From NCBI GenBank assembly GCA_029204225.1, contig CM055098.1, positions 18,569,303 to 18,633,302 of the forward strand: DNA of 64,000 bases. Reading direction: 5' to 3'. Made by a program: the position numbers and the translations under genes. Shown in pieces: positions 46,001-56,181 of this stretch (its first letter is position 1; each line of letters begins with the position of its first letter). The notes below the pieces were generated by a model, which saw nothing but the letters and a program-made list of their open reading frames with translations, was not told the DNA's origin and searched no databases. Source of the stretch: Diphasiastrum complanatum (Eukaryota; Streptophyta; Lycopodiopsida; Lycopodiales; Lycopodiaceae).

Positions 46001-48199
46001 TTTTAGGTTCTCAATTCTGAAGCAAAGCAAATAGAATTGAAAAATGCAATCCAACCCAATATGAACTACAAACGAAGTACTACACATGTCATACATGAAA
46101 ACTTGAAAACAAATCCAAATTATCGTTTGAAACCTTGCCATGATTGTGGTATCCTAATTTTGTTTTTTGAATAATTCAAATGAAACTAGCCATCTAGCCT
46201 GTGACATGCATCTCGTTGTCAATGTTGACTTACGAAATCGTATTTGTAATAGATGGTTGACATCCAACTCTTGGGTTGTGCAACCCTTGTGCTACTTGAA
46301 AATCATAGCTATGATAGACGAATGATGTGCCACTCTTGGGCTAAAATACACAAATCTATTGCATATCTTCTTGTTGAGATGTTTGTGGTTCTTCATGGTA
46401 ATGTTACCTTGTGTGCATGTGTATCATTAATGACCACTCACAAAGACCAAACGTAAGCACTTAAAGTTAGTGAGCCTAAATTTTGGATAGTTCCTTTGAA
46501 ATTGACTTTTGCATAGCCTTCTTTTATTCACTTGATTGTCGTTGCAAGGCAAGGCAAAAGTGGTGGTATATCATTGTGACAACATTATAAATGACAAAGA
46601 AATACATCTATTTTGTTTTGAAAAATACTTTGAAAGTGAGAGCTTTCACCAAGATGTGAGAAAGTATAATTCTCCTTTTAACCAAGGTAGAAAGATTCCA
46701 ATTCCTCTTTAACATGTTTTTCGAATATATATATCACTATGGTGTGTTGGAATTTTTGACTTGTAAATGAACTTTATCCTTGTGGAGCACCTTACACTTT
46801 GAATGGAGAGTATAATCTAAACTACATACTACTTGGAAGTGCAAATCAATATCTTCAATTACTATCTTCACCAACTTTCAAACATGAGGTCTCTAGTTCT
46901 ATGAGTCATTGACATGTCACATATAAACCGAAAGGCATTTTAAAGGCTAGGTCACATGCATTAATAGACACAACCATAGTCAAGAAATAGATTTGTTTAC
47001 TTAATGATTATCATTGTGCATGTTGTAACTCTTCATTCTTCCATGTTGTAACCCATCATTCAAGACTCTAATGTACAAAACCATCGAGCAAAAGGGCCAA
47101 GGCCATCAACAAACAGGCCGCGAGCGTAAACGTGCAGGGAGCCCAAGCGTCCAAACAAATGTCGATGGCGAAGCGGCTGGGACGTTTAAGCCCTCAATGA
47201 GTAGTGAGAATTTCTCTACTACCCAATTCGGCCTTGTTGCTCTTTGCCCAACTCGGCCTGCTTGCTTTAAGGATGACTAATATGCTTTTAACTTTCAAGC
47301 CTTTTCATGACAAGTTTCTCTAATTTCTTGATTTCTCAAATAAAGACAAAAGGCAGTTGCTCGACGTACCTGACTTACAATTACACTGAGAAGTTCATAT
47401 CCTAGACATGTTCCAAATACAGGAAAATAGTCTCCCTCGTCATTAGCCCTTAGTGCCATCTGCGCAGGCCAGACGCTTAAGATGGAGCATACTATCAATA
47501 CGCAACGAAGAAGTATGACAGAGCCACAGAAGCATGGATTCATCATATTGAACAATACCTTGAATAGCTTCTCGGCAACGTTGTAAAAGGGACCAACTTG
47601 CAAACTAGCACTACCTCCTGGAAACAGAATCCCGTTAATTGCTGCAAATTTCTGCAAATAAACACACGCACTGATCCACAAGTATGTTCTAAAAATTGCA
47701 AACAGTATTGTCATACATGGAAGGTCTTAAAGTGCGATCGCTCAACCTTTGATAGCGACTCCTCGGGTTCATTATAAATAAGAGGCACAGCTCGTGCGCC
47801 ACCAGCCTCGACAAATTTGACATAAGAAGCTGCAATATAGGACAAATTAAATCGCCTGGGGTCGTTAGGTGCCAAACTGTCTATAATCTTGTAACCATCA
47901 CCATCGCCAGGTTGAGAAAGAATGCCAATCAGAGGCCGTAAGTTTGTATTTGTCTCTGAATTTCGAGCCTCAATCTTTCCAGCCTCAAATTCAACTTTCT
48001 GCCTGATCCCAATTTCTTCCGCGGAACGTAGATTAATAACTCGAGCTTCATAATTTGGTAAATATAAAGTCAAATATAGAAGCAGAAAGGATAAACATGA
48101 TGCGTGCATAATCATATTTAGTAATCCCCTCGATGGCATATTCATTAACTGATTTACAAAACAATGATGCGATCCAGTCAAATGGGTGAAATATAACAA
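39427..48199 (-). CDS. GGH: Gamma-glutamyl hydrolase, ten exons
   Basis: Cleaves gamma-glutamyl tails of folate polyglutamates, usually in the vacuole. Exons, minus strand: 48199-47747, 47651-47559, 47459-47370, 44075-43981, 42886-42826, 42568-42479, 42208-42146, 40343-40255, 40124-40029, 39463-39427. All introns are GT-AG and all joins keep frame: 388 aa from the first ATG. A start at 48145, 48139 or 48115 (370, 368 or 360 aa) is likelier, putting the hydrophobic signal peptide (ASCLSFLLLYLTLYL) nearer the N-terminus. Family landmarks: RPLIGILSQPGDG, YVKFVEAGGARAVPLIYNEP, INGILFPGG, nucleophile Cys200 in FGTCLGYELL, PAPLLFSS, MENHKWGVSPEKW, catalytic His313 in VTGVQWHPE, KNAFEWG, IPHS and LLIYNYAPTFAGKNG. 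Ends FFDQAYAFW. No lesion seen. The exon 1 donor follows SLSK. Introns hold microsatellites and an RT relic. Confidence 0.93.
40474..40535 (+). repeat. (GA)n microsatellite in GGH intron 7
   Basis: About 31 uninterrupted GA units, 131 bp upstream of the exon 8 acceptor in the gene's direction. Confidence 0.95.
40801..41037 (-). pseudogene. Ty3 RT relic in GGH intron 7
   Basis: GITNLLSPFQIVINKALES, then LVCFDDISIN, resembles the gypsy RT stretch ending in the catalytic F/YxDD motif (here CFDD), followed by SLHVRCFECEVGKNY. About 75 residues remain; same strand as GGH. Confidence 0.55.
41875..41920 (+). repeat. (TC)n microsatellite in GGH intron 7
   Basis: About 23 TC units. Confidence 0.95.
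41990..42012 (+). repeat. (GT)n followed by a 14-G run
   Basis: GT repeats merging into a G homopolymer (41999-42012). Its length may be unreliable in assembly. Confidence 0.85.
42986..43037 (+). repeat. (GACA)n microsatellite in GGH intron 4
   Basis: About 13 GACA units after a short GA run; lies 100 bp upstream (gene direction) of exon 5. Confidence 0.95.
44076..47369. other. GGH intron 3 (3.3 kb), no gene inside
   Basis: Longest GGH intron. ORFs inside (for example 45397-45660 - and 47071-47280 +) show no recognisable domain. Confidence 0.6.
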
Positions 48200-48540
48200 C
48201 GAATTTGCAGAGGAGGACTGCGAAGATTCACAACGACTAGATGCTTCAAACGGGCATCCTATTGCATAGATCTACAGAAGCCGATACATCACTAAATCAC
48301 CGTACTAACAACGAATTTGCAGAAGACTTCAAACATCCACAAAGGCTGGCAACGGGCATCCTACTGCATCGATCTACAGAAGCCGACACATCCATAATTC
48401 ACCGTACTAACAACGAGTTTGTAGAAGACTGCAAAGATCAACAAAGCCGGCTGGCGACAGGCATCCAGCTACTGCATAGATCTACAGAAGCCGACACATC
48501 AACAATTCACTGTACTGAATTGCAGTGTGCAGACTATAGA
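48199..48540 (+). repeat. Tandem repeats (about 100 bp) directly upstream of GGH
   Basis: A unit with CATCCTACTGCATAGATCTA, AGAAGCCGACACATC and CCGTACTAACAACGA occurs three times (starting about 48251, 48353 and 48457). A partial fourth copy at 48199-48250 touches the first ATG of the GGH reading. Copies differ by about 10%. They lie in the promoter/5' UTR of the minus-strand gene. Confidence 0.85.
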
Positions 48541-49249
48541 TATTGCATCATTCCTAACGAAACACGGTATCATCCTAGACATAAAACACCACTAAATCAC
48601 TATATTTCTCTTCCAGCCAAAGTATTTAAGTATCGCATGAATGATCAAATATACAAAGATCGGCTCCTTGCAAAGATTACGCAAGAGGTTTGGTGAGCAA
48701 GAGGTAATTTGGCAGGGGAAACTCAAACTTAGTCGAAAGCAAGAGTTAATTTAACTGCTTCAACGTCAAACTGACAAGGCCTGCTCTGAAGCATGCGAGC
48801 AAAAACATGAAATGCATCAACTGTGTTCGTAAAATTGTCCGATCCAGTGCAATAAAAGCTTTACAGAGACAGGTTGATCGTAGCAGCAAAAGGCTTTGCT
48901 GACATGTTTTCCGAGCTCCCGTGATACGAAGACACGCTACCTACTACGGACACCATTTCGTCAAAATTACTTTTTCTCTAATACGTATATTCTGTATTTT
49001 TCGCACTCCTGATAAAGGCATGTTTCTTTTTATTTTCTTATTCTTTTTATTTGGATTGTTATTTTGGAGATAATATATATATTCGCCTAAAAAATGAGTG
49101 ATCCTCGCTTGATCATGAACCACCACTTCACCATTCGAGTCTCAGCAGCCCAGATCCACATCCACTTCTCTCAGCCGATAGGAGGAAGATACTTCTCTCC
49201 GATCTATCTGTCGACCTCTTGCCACTCGTGCACCCTCCCAATACACCAT
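48541..49249. other. GGH upstream flank, no gene
   Basis: No supported coding sequence. The left part is probably promoter. Confidence 0.35.
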
Positions 49250-50230
49250 CCTACCCATGCTTACAGAGCAGGAGCTCGCAACTCTTCGCATTGACGGTTG
49301 CCTAGCAATTTTGACTACCGCAGGCTCAGATACCACGGGCGTACCCCTCATGTAAGACCATTCTGTAGTCCAAAGGGCCTTTTCCACCTTCGATACTTAT
49401 CACTTCACTATCATTTTTAAAGGGCAAGACTAAACAATCCCCCTCGATCCCACGGTAATTTCAATGGTGCTTAACCTTCCGCACACCGCCCACCTATCAG
49501 TAACCCGAGCCCTTACCAAATTCGACATATCTATCTTTTTCCTTTCGGATCAGGGTGACATCAAGACCAAAACCAACAATGGATACCTGATTTCACACAT
49601 CAAAAATCCAAATCTTCGAGAAGCGATGGTATTCTATCAGCCACCATCCTTGTGAGTTCCCACCGTCCTAACCGCATGTAAGTCATGGTTTTGACAGTCA
49701 TGATGGACGGACCAACTACCATCTATGATTGGGCCACACTTCTAGTTAAGGAGTTGCAGCCCACTTTCAAGCGCCCTTCCCGGATCACCTACGATCGTAT
49801 GCTTACCATCATCGTCATCGCCCACCTAGAAAACCTAGATCTCGAGATGTCTTCCCACACCTCCCCGCAGCTTGTTCACCTCAACCATGCCCAAAAGACA
49901 CTTGCGCAATTGGTTGCAGGCCCACCTTCACCGTATCACCTACCGCATCTCCCATCCACACACACTCTAGCCCCCTACATACCAGCCCTACCCACTCTTC
50001 TCCCTTCCTTCTTATCACAGTCACAGTCACTCTTCCACTCACCTCCTCTCCTGTTCTCGTCCCGTTGTAATTTCCACCATCACCGCCATAACCACCGCCA
50101 TATCCTCCATTATTTGTCTTATCACCACCATCTCCATTACCGCACCACTTCCACCCCCCATTCTAACCATGCCACCTTCAGCAAACTGGGATCCTCAGGT
50201 GCTGGGTTGTTCGACCACCTTAACGGGCCT
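49250..50230 (+). pseudogene. Diverged N-terminal part of third ORF (ORF-X), plus strand
   Basis: Frames on the + strand align with the N-terminal domain at 58048-57086: VVQRAFSTFDTYHF with LIQAAYSTYSDEF, NNGYLISHIKNPNLREA with NDGIAIRLITDPHLQAA, and LTVMMDGPTTIYDWATLLVK with LTLTMDDPTQNYKWAKKVAE. A Pro/His-rich linker (49950-50160) follows, as in the family. Several stops and shifts. It faces the copy to its right head-on, so it comes from a separate insertion. Confidence 0.5.
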
Positions 50231-50234
50231 CCAG

Positions 50235-51041
50235 TGTTGGAAGTATTTCTAGTGTGTGCAGTGGCTAGATCTACTTACGGGTGTAGTATAGCGATGTAGA
50301 GATTCGTCCACTTTTTAAGTTTCTACAACAAGCTTCAACAGAAATACGGAAAGAATCAACAGGGAGAGCACTAAGGCTTACCTAGCTAGTGCCCGAAACG
50401 AAAATAAAGCTAATTAGAAACAACAATAAAAATCCTTGCTAAGGCAAACCCAACTAGCAAGATTGCTAAACTAACACCTAGATTAACACCCAAAGGGTTT
50501 GAAAGATAAGTTGCGGCTAACTAAATAAACCAATAAAAACATGCCACAATAAGCCAATGAAAGGAGGCAAGAGGAGGCCCGAGCACCTTCCCTCAAGCTA
50601 TGCACCTTCCAATGGGAACACAAAGAAATAGAATGATAATCTCAATAGAGAGCAATTTTGCATAATCTCAGAGTGTTGTTTACAATGCAAATATCTCTCC
50701 TTTTATGGCAAGGAGGGTCTTCGATAAGTATCTACTAACTTATGGGACTAATCTGTTTCTAGCCTTTCTAGAACTTCTAACTTAGGATTTAGAACTTCAA
50801 AGTTTCTTAACTTAGGAAAACTTAAGATAAAATATTTCTAATCTTACGTTTCCTAAGTCTAAGTTCTAAATCTAAGTTTAAGCTATTTTATTATTATTTA
50901 AGCTTCTACTCATGGGCTTACAAAACACATGCCATGGTTGAAGTTTTATTGACAGATACTCATACGTGGACTCACAAAACACATGCCACGGAGTTTTATT
51001 ACTTTCTTTTTATTTTCTTTGTGTTAGCACAGTTGCTAACA
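50235..51041 (-). repeat. 3' LTR of the second element A copy
   Basis: Right end fixed by the polypurine tract (minus-strand start TGTTAGCAACTGTGC). 50663-51041 matches 10303-10685. The left end at TGTTGGAAG (50235) is a guess based on the TG...CA rule. Confidence 0.45.
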
Positions 51042-51056
51042 TTATCCCCCTCCTTA
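51042..51056 (-). other. Polypurine tract, second element A copy
   Basis: Minus strand TAAGGAGGGGGATAA between the end of the third ORF and the LTR. Confidence 0.65.
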
Positions 51057-52419
51057 TTAAATTGGTGGTCCCACACCAATAGACGCCTTTTCGTCTTGGA
51101 TCTTTTGTGCTTTTTGGAGGCGAGACTGTTGTTGTCGGGAGTGGTAGATTGTCGTGTTGATGCCCTCCATCATTTGCCACCGTAATTTGTTCAGGAAGGG
51201 CATGGGTTTGTAATAATGGAGCATACCCTGTAAAAAGTTATGGGTTTTCCATAGCTCCACCATATCAACGTGCAGGACGGAAGTGAGTGCAGCGTGATAA
51301 TAGAGCCTTGCTACGCTGATATGGTCGTCTTGCGTTCGCAGGAATTTATTGATAGCAAGGCCGATTGGGGGTAGCCCTCGATCCCAAAAACCTCTGAGTT
51401 TTGCCAGAAATGCCACTAGGCCGCAATTATCCGCAAAAATATCTGATGTCGCGATCAGGATTGCCATGGTGCTTTTGGTAGAATACTCGGCAGTTGGTGA
51501 CCATGTCTTTGGCTAAGTTGCCGGTATCGACGCCTGTGAGCTTGGGCCAAAATATTCTATTCTTGACCTTAGTGGCAGGAAACGGTTCTCGCCTCGCTAC
51601 TGGATAGTAATAAGGATGTGTGCGCATGTAGGAGGGAGCTTCGATATACCATGCCATTGAGGTCTTACTCTGCAGGAAGAGCTGATGACACCAGAGAGGT
51701 TGTGGATCCAGGAGTTTGACTGCTTCTTTATGTGTTTTACTCTGGTCCAGATCTAGCAGTATGTAGCCACCTCACTCTTTTGTTGTTGGATATTTCTTGG
51801 CAAACTCCTGAGAGGCGCGCAACTCCTTGTTCGGTTCTATGGGCTTGATTCTGTGCCGAATGGTTGGTGCTTCAGAGGCAACCTCGTGTTGAATTTGTGG
51901 ATCGGATTCAGGAGAGAGGAGGCAAGGGGTTAGCTTCAGCAATTCTTTGCGACTCAGGAGAAAATTGTCGTGGAATGAAGGGGGGGGGTTAGTGGTGTTG
52001 AGAGGGTTAGAAGCGATGGAAGGAAAAAGATAATGTTGGGAGCTGGTACCCCCAGAGCCTGACGGATTGGTTGGTGCTTGAGCTCCTTGCCCCAGGGGTT
52101 GGCCTTGAAATGAGGATCCTTGAGTTGCAGGAGGAGGCTGCTGGAATCCTGCTCCATCTCCACCATCTGGTCCATCAAAGTGGTGCCCCGAATCATGGAA
52201 TTGGGCTTGCTCTGCTTGAACCGACGGTGTCGACTGGACAGCGGCCTTTAAGCGTTCTTCCATGGTGGCTATGTGCTGGTTCAGGGCCTCGACAGAAGCA
52301 AGGTATAATTGTTGTAATTTCGAGTGCTGCTCTGCCATGGCTTTCAACTTTTGGACCAGCGTTTGATAGGCCACCACTGGAATGGCAGTTCCCTCAAGAA
52401 TAGCTGGTGGTGCGAAGTC

Positions 52420-52424
52420 GTTGA
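52420..52424. other. Target-site duplication, left
   Basis: GTTGA directly before the LTR; identical to 56177-56181. Confidence 0.9.
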
Positions 52425-52688
52425 TGTTAACAATCAGAAATGCAACATCAAACATTCACCATAAGCAATCACCAAGTAGGGAGACGGAAGAAGAACACGC
52501 AATATCACTCTATCACACTAACTCATACTGAATGTAAAATGTACATATAAACCCCGAACCTTGATAGAGAGGGAGAACCTAGGAGTAGACTACTAAACTA
52601 GCCTACGGCTAGTTACAGCTAGTAATAAAGTACATCATAAACAGTAACTAGGAAGTGTAATAATGAAGTTTATCATTGATTTCTAACA
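52425..52688 (-). repeat. 3' LTR of the nested copia
   Basis: 264 bp; minus strand TGTTAGAAATCAATG...GATTGTTAACA. Confidence 0.92.
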
Positions 52689-52700
52689 CTCTCCTTCAAT
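52689..52700 (-). other. Polypurine tract of the nested copia
   Basis: Minus strand ATTGAAGGAGAG directly before the 3' LTR. Confidence 0.75.
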
Positions 52701-52758
52701 GATAAGTTACATTCTTCTATTCCTAGTAGAGTACGAAACTTTTCAAATTTACATCTAC

Positions 52759-54570
52759 CTAATGACTTAGGAAAATATCTGCCACTTGATCTTCAGATTT
52801 ACAGAAAACAAAATCAATGGCTCCATCAAGAATTTTCTCTCGAACAAAATGATAATGTATTTCGATGTGCTTGGTTCGAGCATGTAAAACTGGATTTTTG
52901 GCAAGGTGAATGCAGCTTTGATTGTTGCAAGTTATAGTAGTCGCATCTACCTGTGGTTGACCTAAATCCACAAGCAATCTTCGTAACCATACCGCTTCTT
53001 GTGCAGCATTGCTGAGTGCTCGATATTCAGCTTCCGTCAAGGATAAGACTACTGTAGGTTGCTTTTTGTTGCTCCATGAAACTGCAGCTGTACCATAACT
53101 GAATGTATGACCACTGGTAGACCTTATGTCATCAATATTACCTGCCCAATCAGCATCTGTATATCCTATCAATATTGGCGCTTCAGGCTGATCATACTTC
53201 AAACCAAAATTCAATGTCCCTCGAATGTATCTGAGAATACGTTTAGCAGCCTTCCAGTGTGTTTGACTAGGATCTTGCATAAAATGACTAACAATACCAA
53301 CAGCATAAGAAATATCAGGTCGTGTGTGTGTCAAATAAATCAAACTACCCACCAGCTATCTATACAAATAAGCATCCACTTTCTCAGATTCATCATATGC
53401 AGTAAGCTTTGTGTTGACATCCATAGGTGTACTCAAAGGCTTACAATCCTACATATTGAACTTATAAAGCAAATCTCGTGCATATTTGCTTTGTGTAAGA
53501 AAGACCACGTTTTCCTTTTGCCATAGTTCAATGCCAAGACAATAGTGCATCAATCCTAGATCGCTCATGTCAAAAGCATTGGAAAGATTTGATTTGATTT
53601 CATCAATTAAGCTCTCATTACTTCCTGTAATAATCAAATCATCCACGTACAACACAATGAACACTATATTTGAATCTTGTCTTAGAATGTAAAGATTAAG
53701 ATCAACATCACTCTTTACCATTCCCCTTCGTTTAAAGTGTTCAACAATGCAAGAGTACCACGCCCGTGGTGCTTGCTTCAATCCAAAAATAGCTTTGTTG
53801 AGCTTACAAACAAGGTGCTCTCTCCCTGGTTCAATAAATCCTTAAGATTGTACTAAGTACACCTCTTCATCCAGCACTCCATTAAGAAAAGCAAATTTAA
53901 CATCCATTTGCTGGATCTTCCAACCATAGAAAGCAAAAATAGCAATGATAGAACGTATAGTTACCATCTTAGCTACAGGTGCGAAGGTCTTCTCAAAATT
54001 AATACCTTCCTACTGTTCAAATCCTCTCGCAACCAACAATGCTTTGTATTTGTTGAGTTGCCCATCAGCTCCATATTTGATCTTGTATATCCATTTGCAA
54101 GTGATATGCGTCTTACCATCATGTAGCTCAACCAAGTTCCAAGTCCTATTTTTTGATATAGCTTCCATTTCTGTTTCCATAGCTTCACGCCACTCCTCGT
54201 ATTCCTTTGCTTTATCAAAAGTTTTTGGTTCTTGAGCCTTGAGCACAGAACCCATTAGGGCTAGATTTATCTCTAATCTTGCAGGAGGTTTTCAGTTTCT
54301 ACTTGATCTTCTAAGCTCTCCCTGCTCACTAGATTCAGGAGTATCTCCTTTCTTTGCACCATCTGTGACTGATAAGTACCATTTAGGTACTCTCTTGGGA
54401 ATTTCAGCATCAGGCTTGCCTTTGTCCAATGGATTTTCTATATCAAAATCCACTTCCTTCTTGACTTGTACTTTCGCTCCCTCATCAAAAGGTTCAGTGA
54501 TTACTTCAGATTGTCTCTCCTTGCTCCACTTTTGGGAAACCTCTCTCTGTGTTGTTTTCCCAAAATGCAA
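52759..54570 (-). pseudogene. copia RT and RNase H of the nested element
   Basis: The linker with ELRRSSRN (54570-54292) leads to RT: EYEEWREAMETEMEAISKNR, TWNLVELHDGKTHITCKWIY, KQAPRAWY and the catalytic LYVDDLIITGS (53781-53449). RNase H follows (53352-52759): GSLIYLTHTRPDISYAVGIV, YTDADWAGNIDDIRSTSG, LSLTEAEYRALSNAAQEAVW, KNPVLHARTKHIEIHYHFVR. In-frame stops at about 54010, 53850, 53449 and 53353. RT copies element RNA; RNase H removes the template. Confidence 0.9.
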
Positions 54571-55646
54571 CCTTCACAAATTTTTCCTTCAAAAGAAATA
54601 TCAGACAATCCTATAACTAGATTACCTCTTTTGAGAATCCGTAAACTTTGAGCACTAATATGACCAAATCGTTGATGCCAAAGATCACTTCGACTATCAA
54701 TTGTGCTTACCATAGCTTTATCAAAAGATCTCGCATTCAATTTGTAGAGTCGATTCTCGTTGACTCTAGCTCCTATAGCAATCACTTTGTAGTGATTCTT
54801 GATGTCTTTGACAAGACATTTGTCATTGTCAAACTCAACCTTGAGTTGTTGATCAGCCATCGTCCCAATAGATAGTAGATTGTTAGTTAAGCCAGGTACA
54901 TATTGCACATTGCTTATCCGCTTTATCTTCCCGTTGGCTAACTTCACTGGTACCACTCCAACTCCTTTAACAGATAGCAATTTGCCATTGGCTTGTCCAA
55001 CTTCATCACCATTGTGAGTTTCCTTGAGTTCTGAAAACCACTCTTTCCTTGAAGTCATGTGCTTGGACGCACTACTATCAATGTAGTAGATATCCTTGGC
55101 TTCATCACTTGTCATTAATGTTATAGTGAACAAGTTTGAACTCTTACCTGTATCATCTTCATATTGATCATCATCGTATTGATGTTGATCAGCATTATTG
55201 TCTTCATAATAATCATCATCAAATTGATGTTGATCAGCATAATTGCCCGCTAGCCATTTGCCTTTTCTTTGTTCTATCTCCTTTTGTTTCTTGAAGCATT
55301 CACGCTCCCAATGGCCAGGTTTGTTGCAATACCTACAATTTCTAGATTTATTTTGCTTGGAATAGCCACGTCCTTGACCTCGGCCTTCATTCCAATTGTC
55401 TCGATTTGGGCCATCATTGGATTGTTCTTGGAATTGTTGGAACAATCCATGATATGAGTTTCCACCTCTTGATTGGTGTCTTCCATGACCAAATCTGCCA
55501 ACATGTCCTCTCACTGCAAGAGCTTGATCAAATCCCCTGTTGTGATAACTCAAGTTCTCTTGACGTTGTTCTTCCTGCAAAAGCAATCCACCTAACTCTT
55601 CATAGGTTGGAAGATTTTCTCGTGTGGCTATACTTGTCACAAACAT
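54501..55646 (-). pseudogene. copia gag C-terminus, protease and GAG-pre-integrase
   Basis: One open frame of 381 codons: ATRENLPTYEELGGLLLQEE (end of the gag core), Gly/Arg-rich stretch, zinc knuckle CRYCNKPGHWEREC, an acidic Asp/His/Gln repeat (two copies of ADQHQ[FY]DDD), protease site YYIDSSASKHMTS, then DLWHQRFGHISAQSLRILKR and CEGCILGKQHRERFPKS. There the integrase core should begin, but a different frame continues straight into the pre-RT linker. Upstream, only about 250 bp separate this from the PBS, so the UBN2 gag domain is missing. Confidence 0.88.
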
Positions 55647-55900
55647 TTGACAATATTTGTAAAACTTTTCCCACTCAATAGATTTTCAATCTGTCTGATG
55701 CTACCCTGGCCTTTCCGATGCCTCCAGGACTGTGTCTTCGTTCCCCACTAGAGCTCCAAAACCTGCAAAGTACATCAAGAAGGATTTCTTCCAGCCATTT
55801 TTGTCTCTCCAAGCTTTCACCTCCTGTGAAGGACTTTCTCACTTCGTTGCGGAGCCTGTGACAAGCTGTATCCACTGATCAGGCACGCAGGACTATCGTA

Positions 55901-55912
55901 GCTCTGATACCA
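55901..55912 (-). other. PBS of the nested copia
   Basis: Minus strand TGGTATCAGAGC, exact initiator tRNA-Met complement, abutting the 5' LTR. Confidence 0.92.
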
Positions 55913-56176
55913 TATTAACAATCAGAAATGCAACATCAAGCATTCACCATAAGCAATCACCAAGTAGGGAGACGGAAGAAGAACACGCAATATCACTCTA
56001 TCACACTAACTCATACTGAATGTAAAATGTACATAAAAATCCTGAACTCTGATAGAGAGGGAGAACCTAGGAGTAGACTACTAGACTAGCCTACGGCTAG
56101 TTACAGCTAGTAATAAAGTACATCGTAAACAGTAACTAGGAAGTGTAACAATGAAGTTTATCATTGATTTCTAACA
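55913..56176 (-). repeat. 5' LTR of the nested copia
   Basis: 264 bp; its inner end reads TTAATA instead of TTAACA. Ten differences from the 3' LTR counted by eye. Confidence 0.92.
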
Positions 56177-56181
56177 GTTGA
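56177..56181. other. Target-site duplication, right
   Basis: GTTGA directly after the LTR. Confidence 0.9.

Larger units (their letters stand above)
52425..56176 (-). mobile_element. Ty1/copia element with both LTRs, integrase core deleted
   Basis: 3752 bp on the minus strand: 5' LTR 56176-55913, PBS 55912-55901, internal region, polypurine tract at 52700-52689, 3' LTR 52688-52425. Both LTRs are 264 bp and differ at about 10 sites (about 4%). GTTGA flanks both ends. Internal coding holds gag zinc knuckle, protease, GAG-pre-integrase, RT and RNase H, but the integrase core and the N-terminal gag domain are missing. It could only have moved with help, or the deletions came after insertion. Confidence 0.92.

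Noticed and set aside
47071-47280. 69-codon plus ORF inside GGH intron 3
   Set aside because: Short, no domain, inside an intron on the opposite strand.
48199-48540. CRISPR-like array
   Set aside because: Eukaryotic DNA; the repeats are contiguous imperfect tandem copies without spacers.
48241-48696. 151-codon plus-strand ORF upstream of GGH
   Set aside because: It is made almost wholly of the tandem repeats, whose length keeps the frame open; no domain, and it opposes the GGH start.
50934-51185. Plus-strand ORFs repeated at 10557 and 50934
   Set aside because: They lie across the LTR, polypurine tract and antisense of ORF-X; similarity reflects the repeat, not coding.
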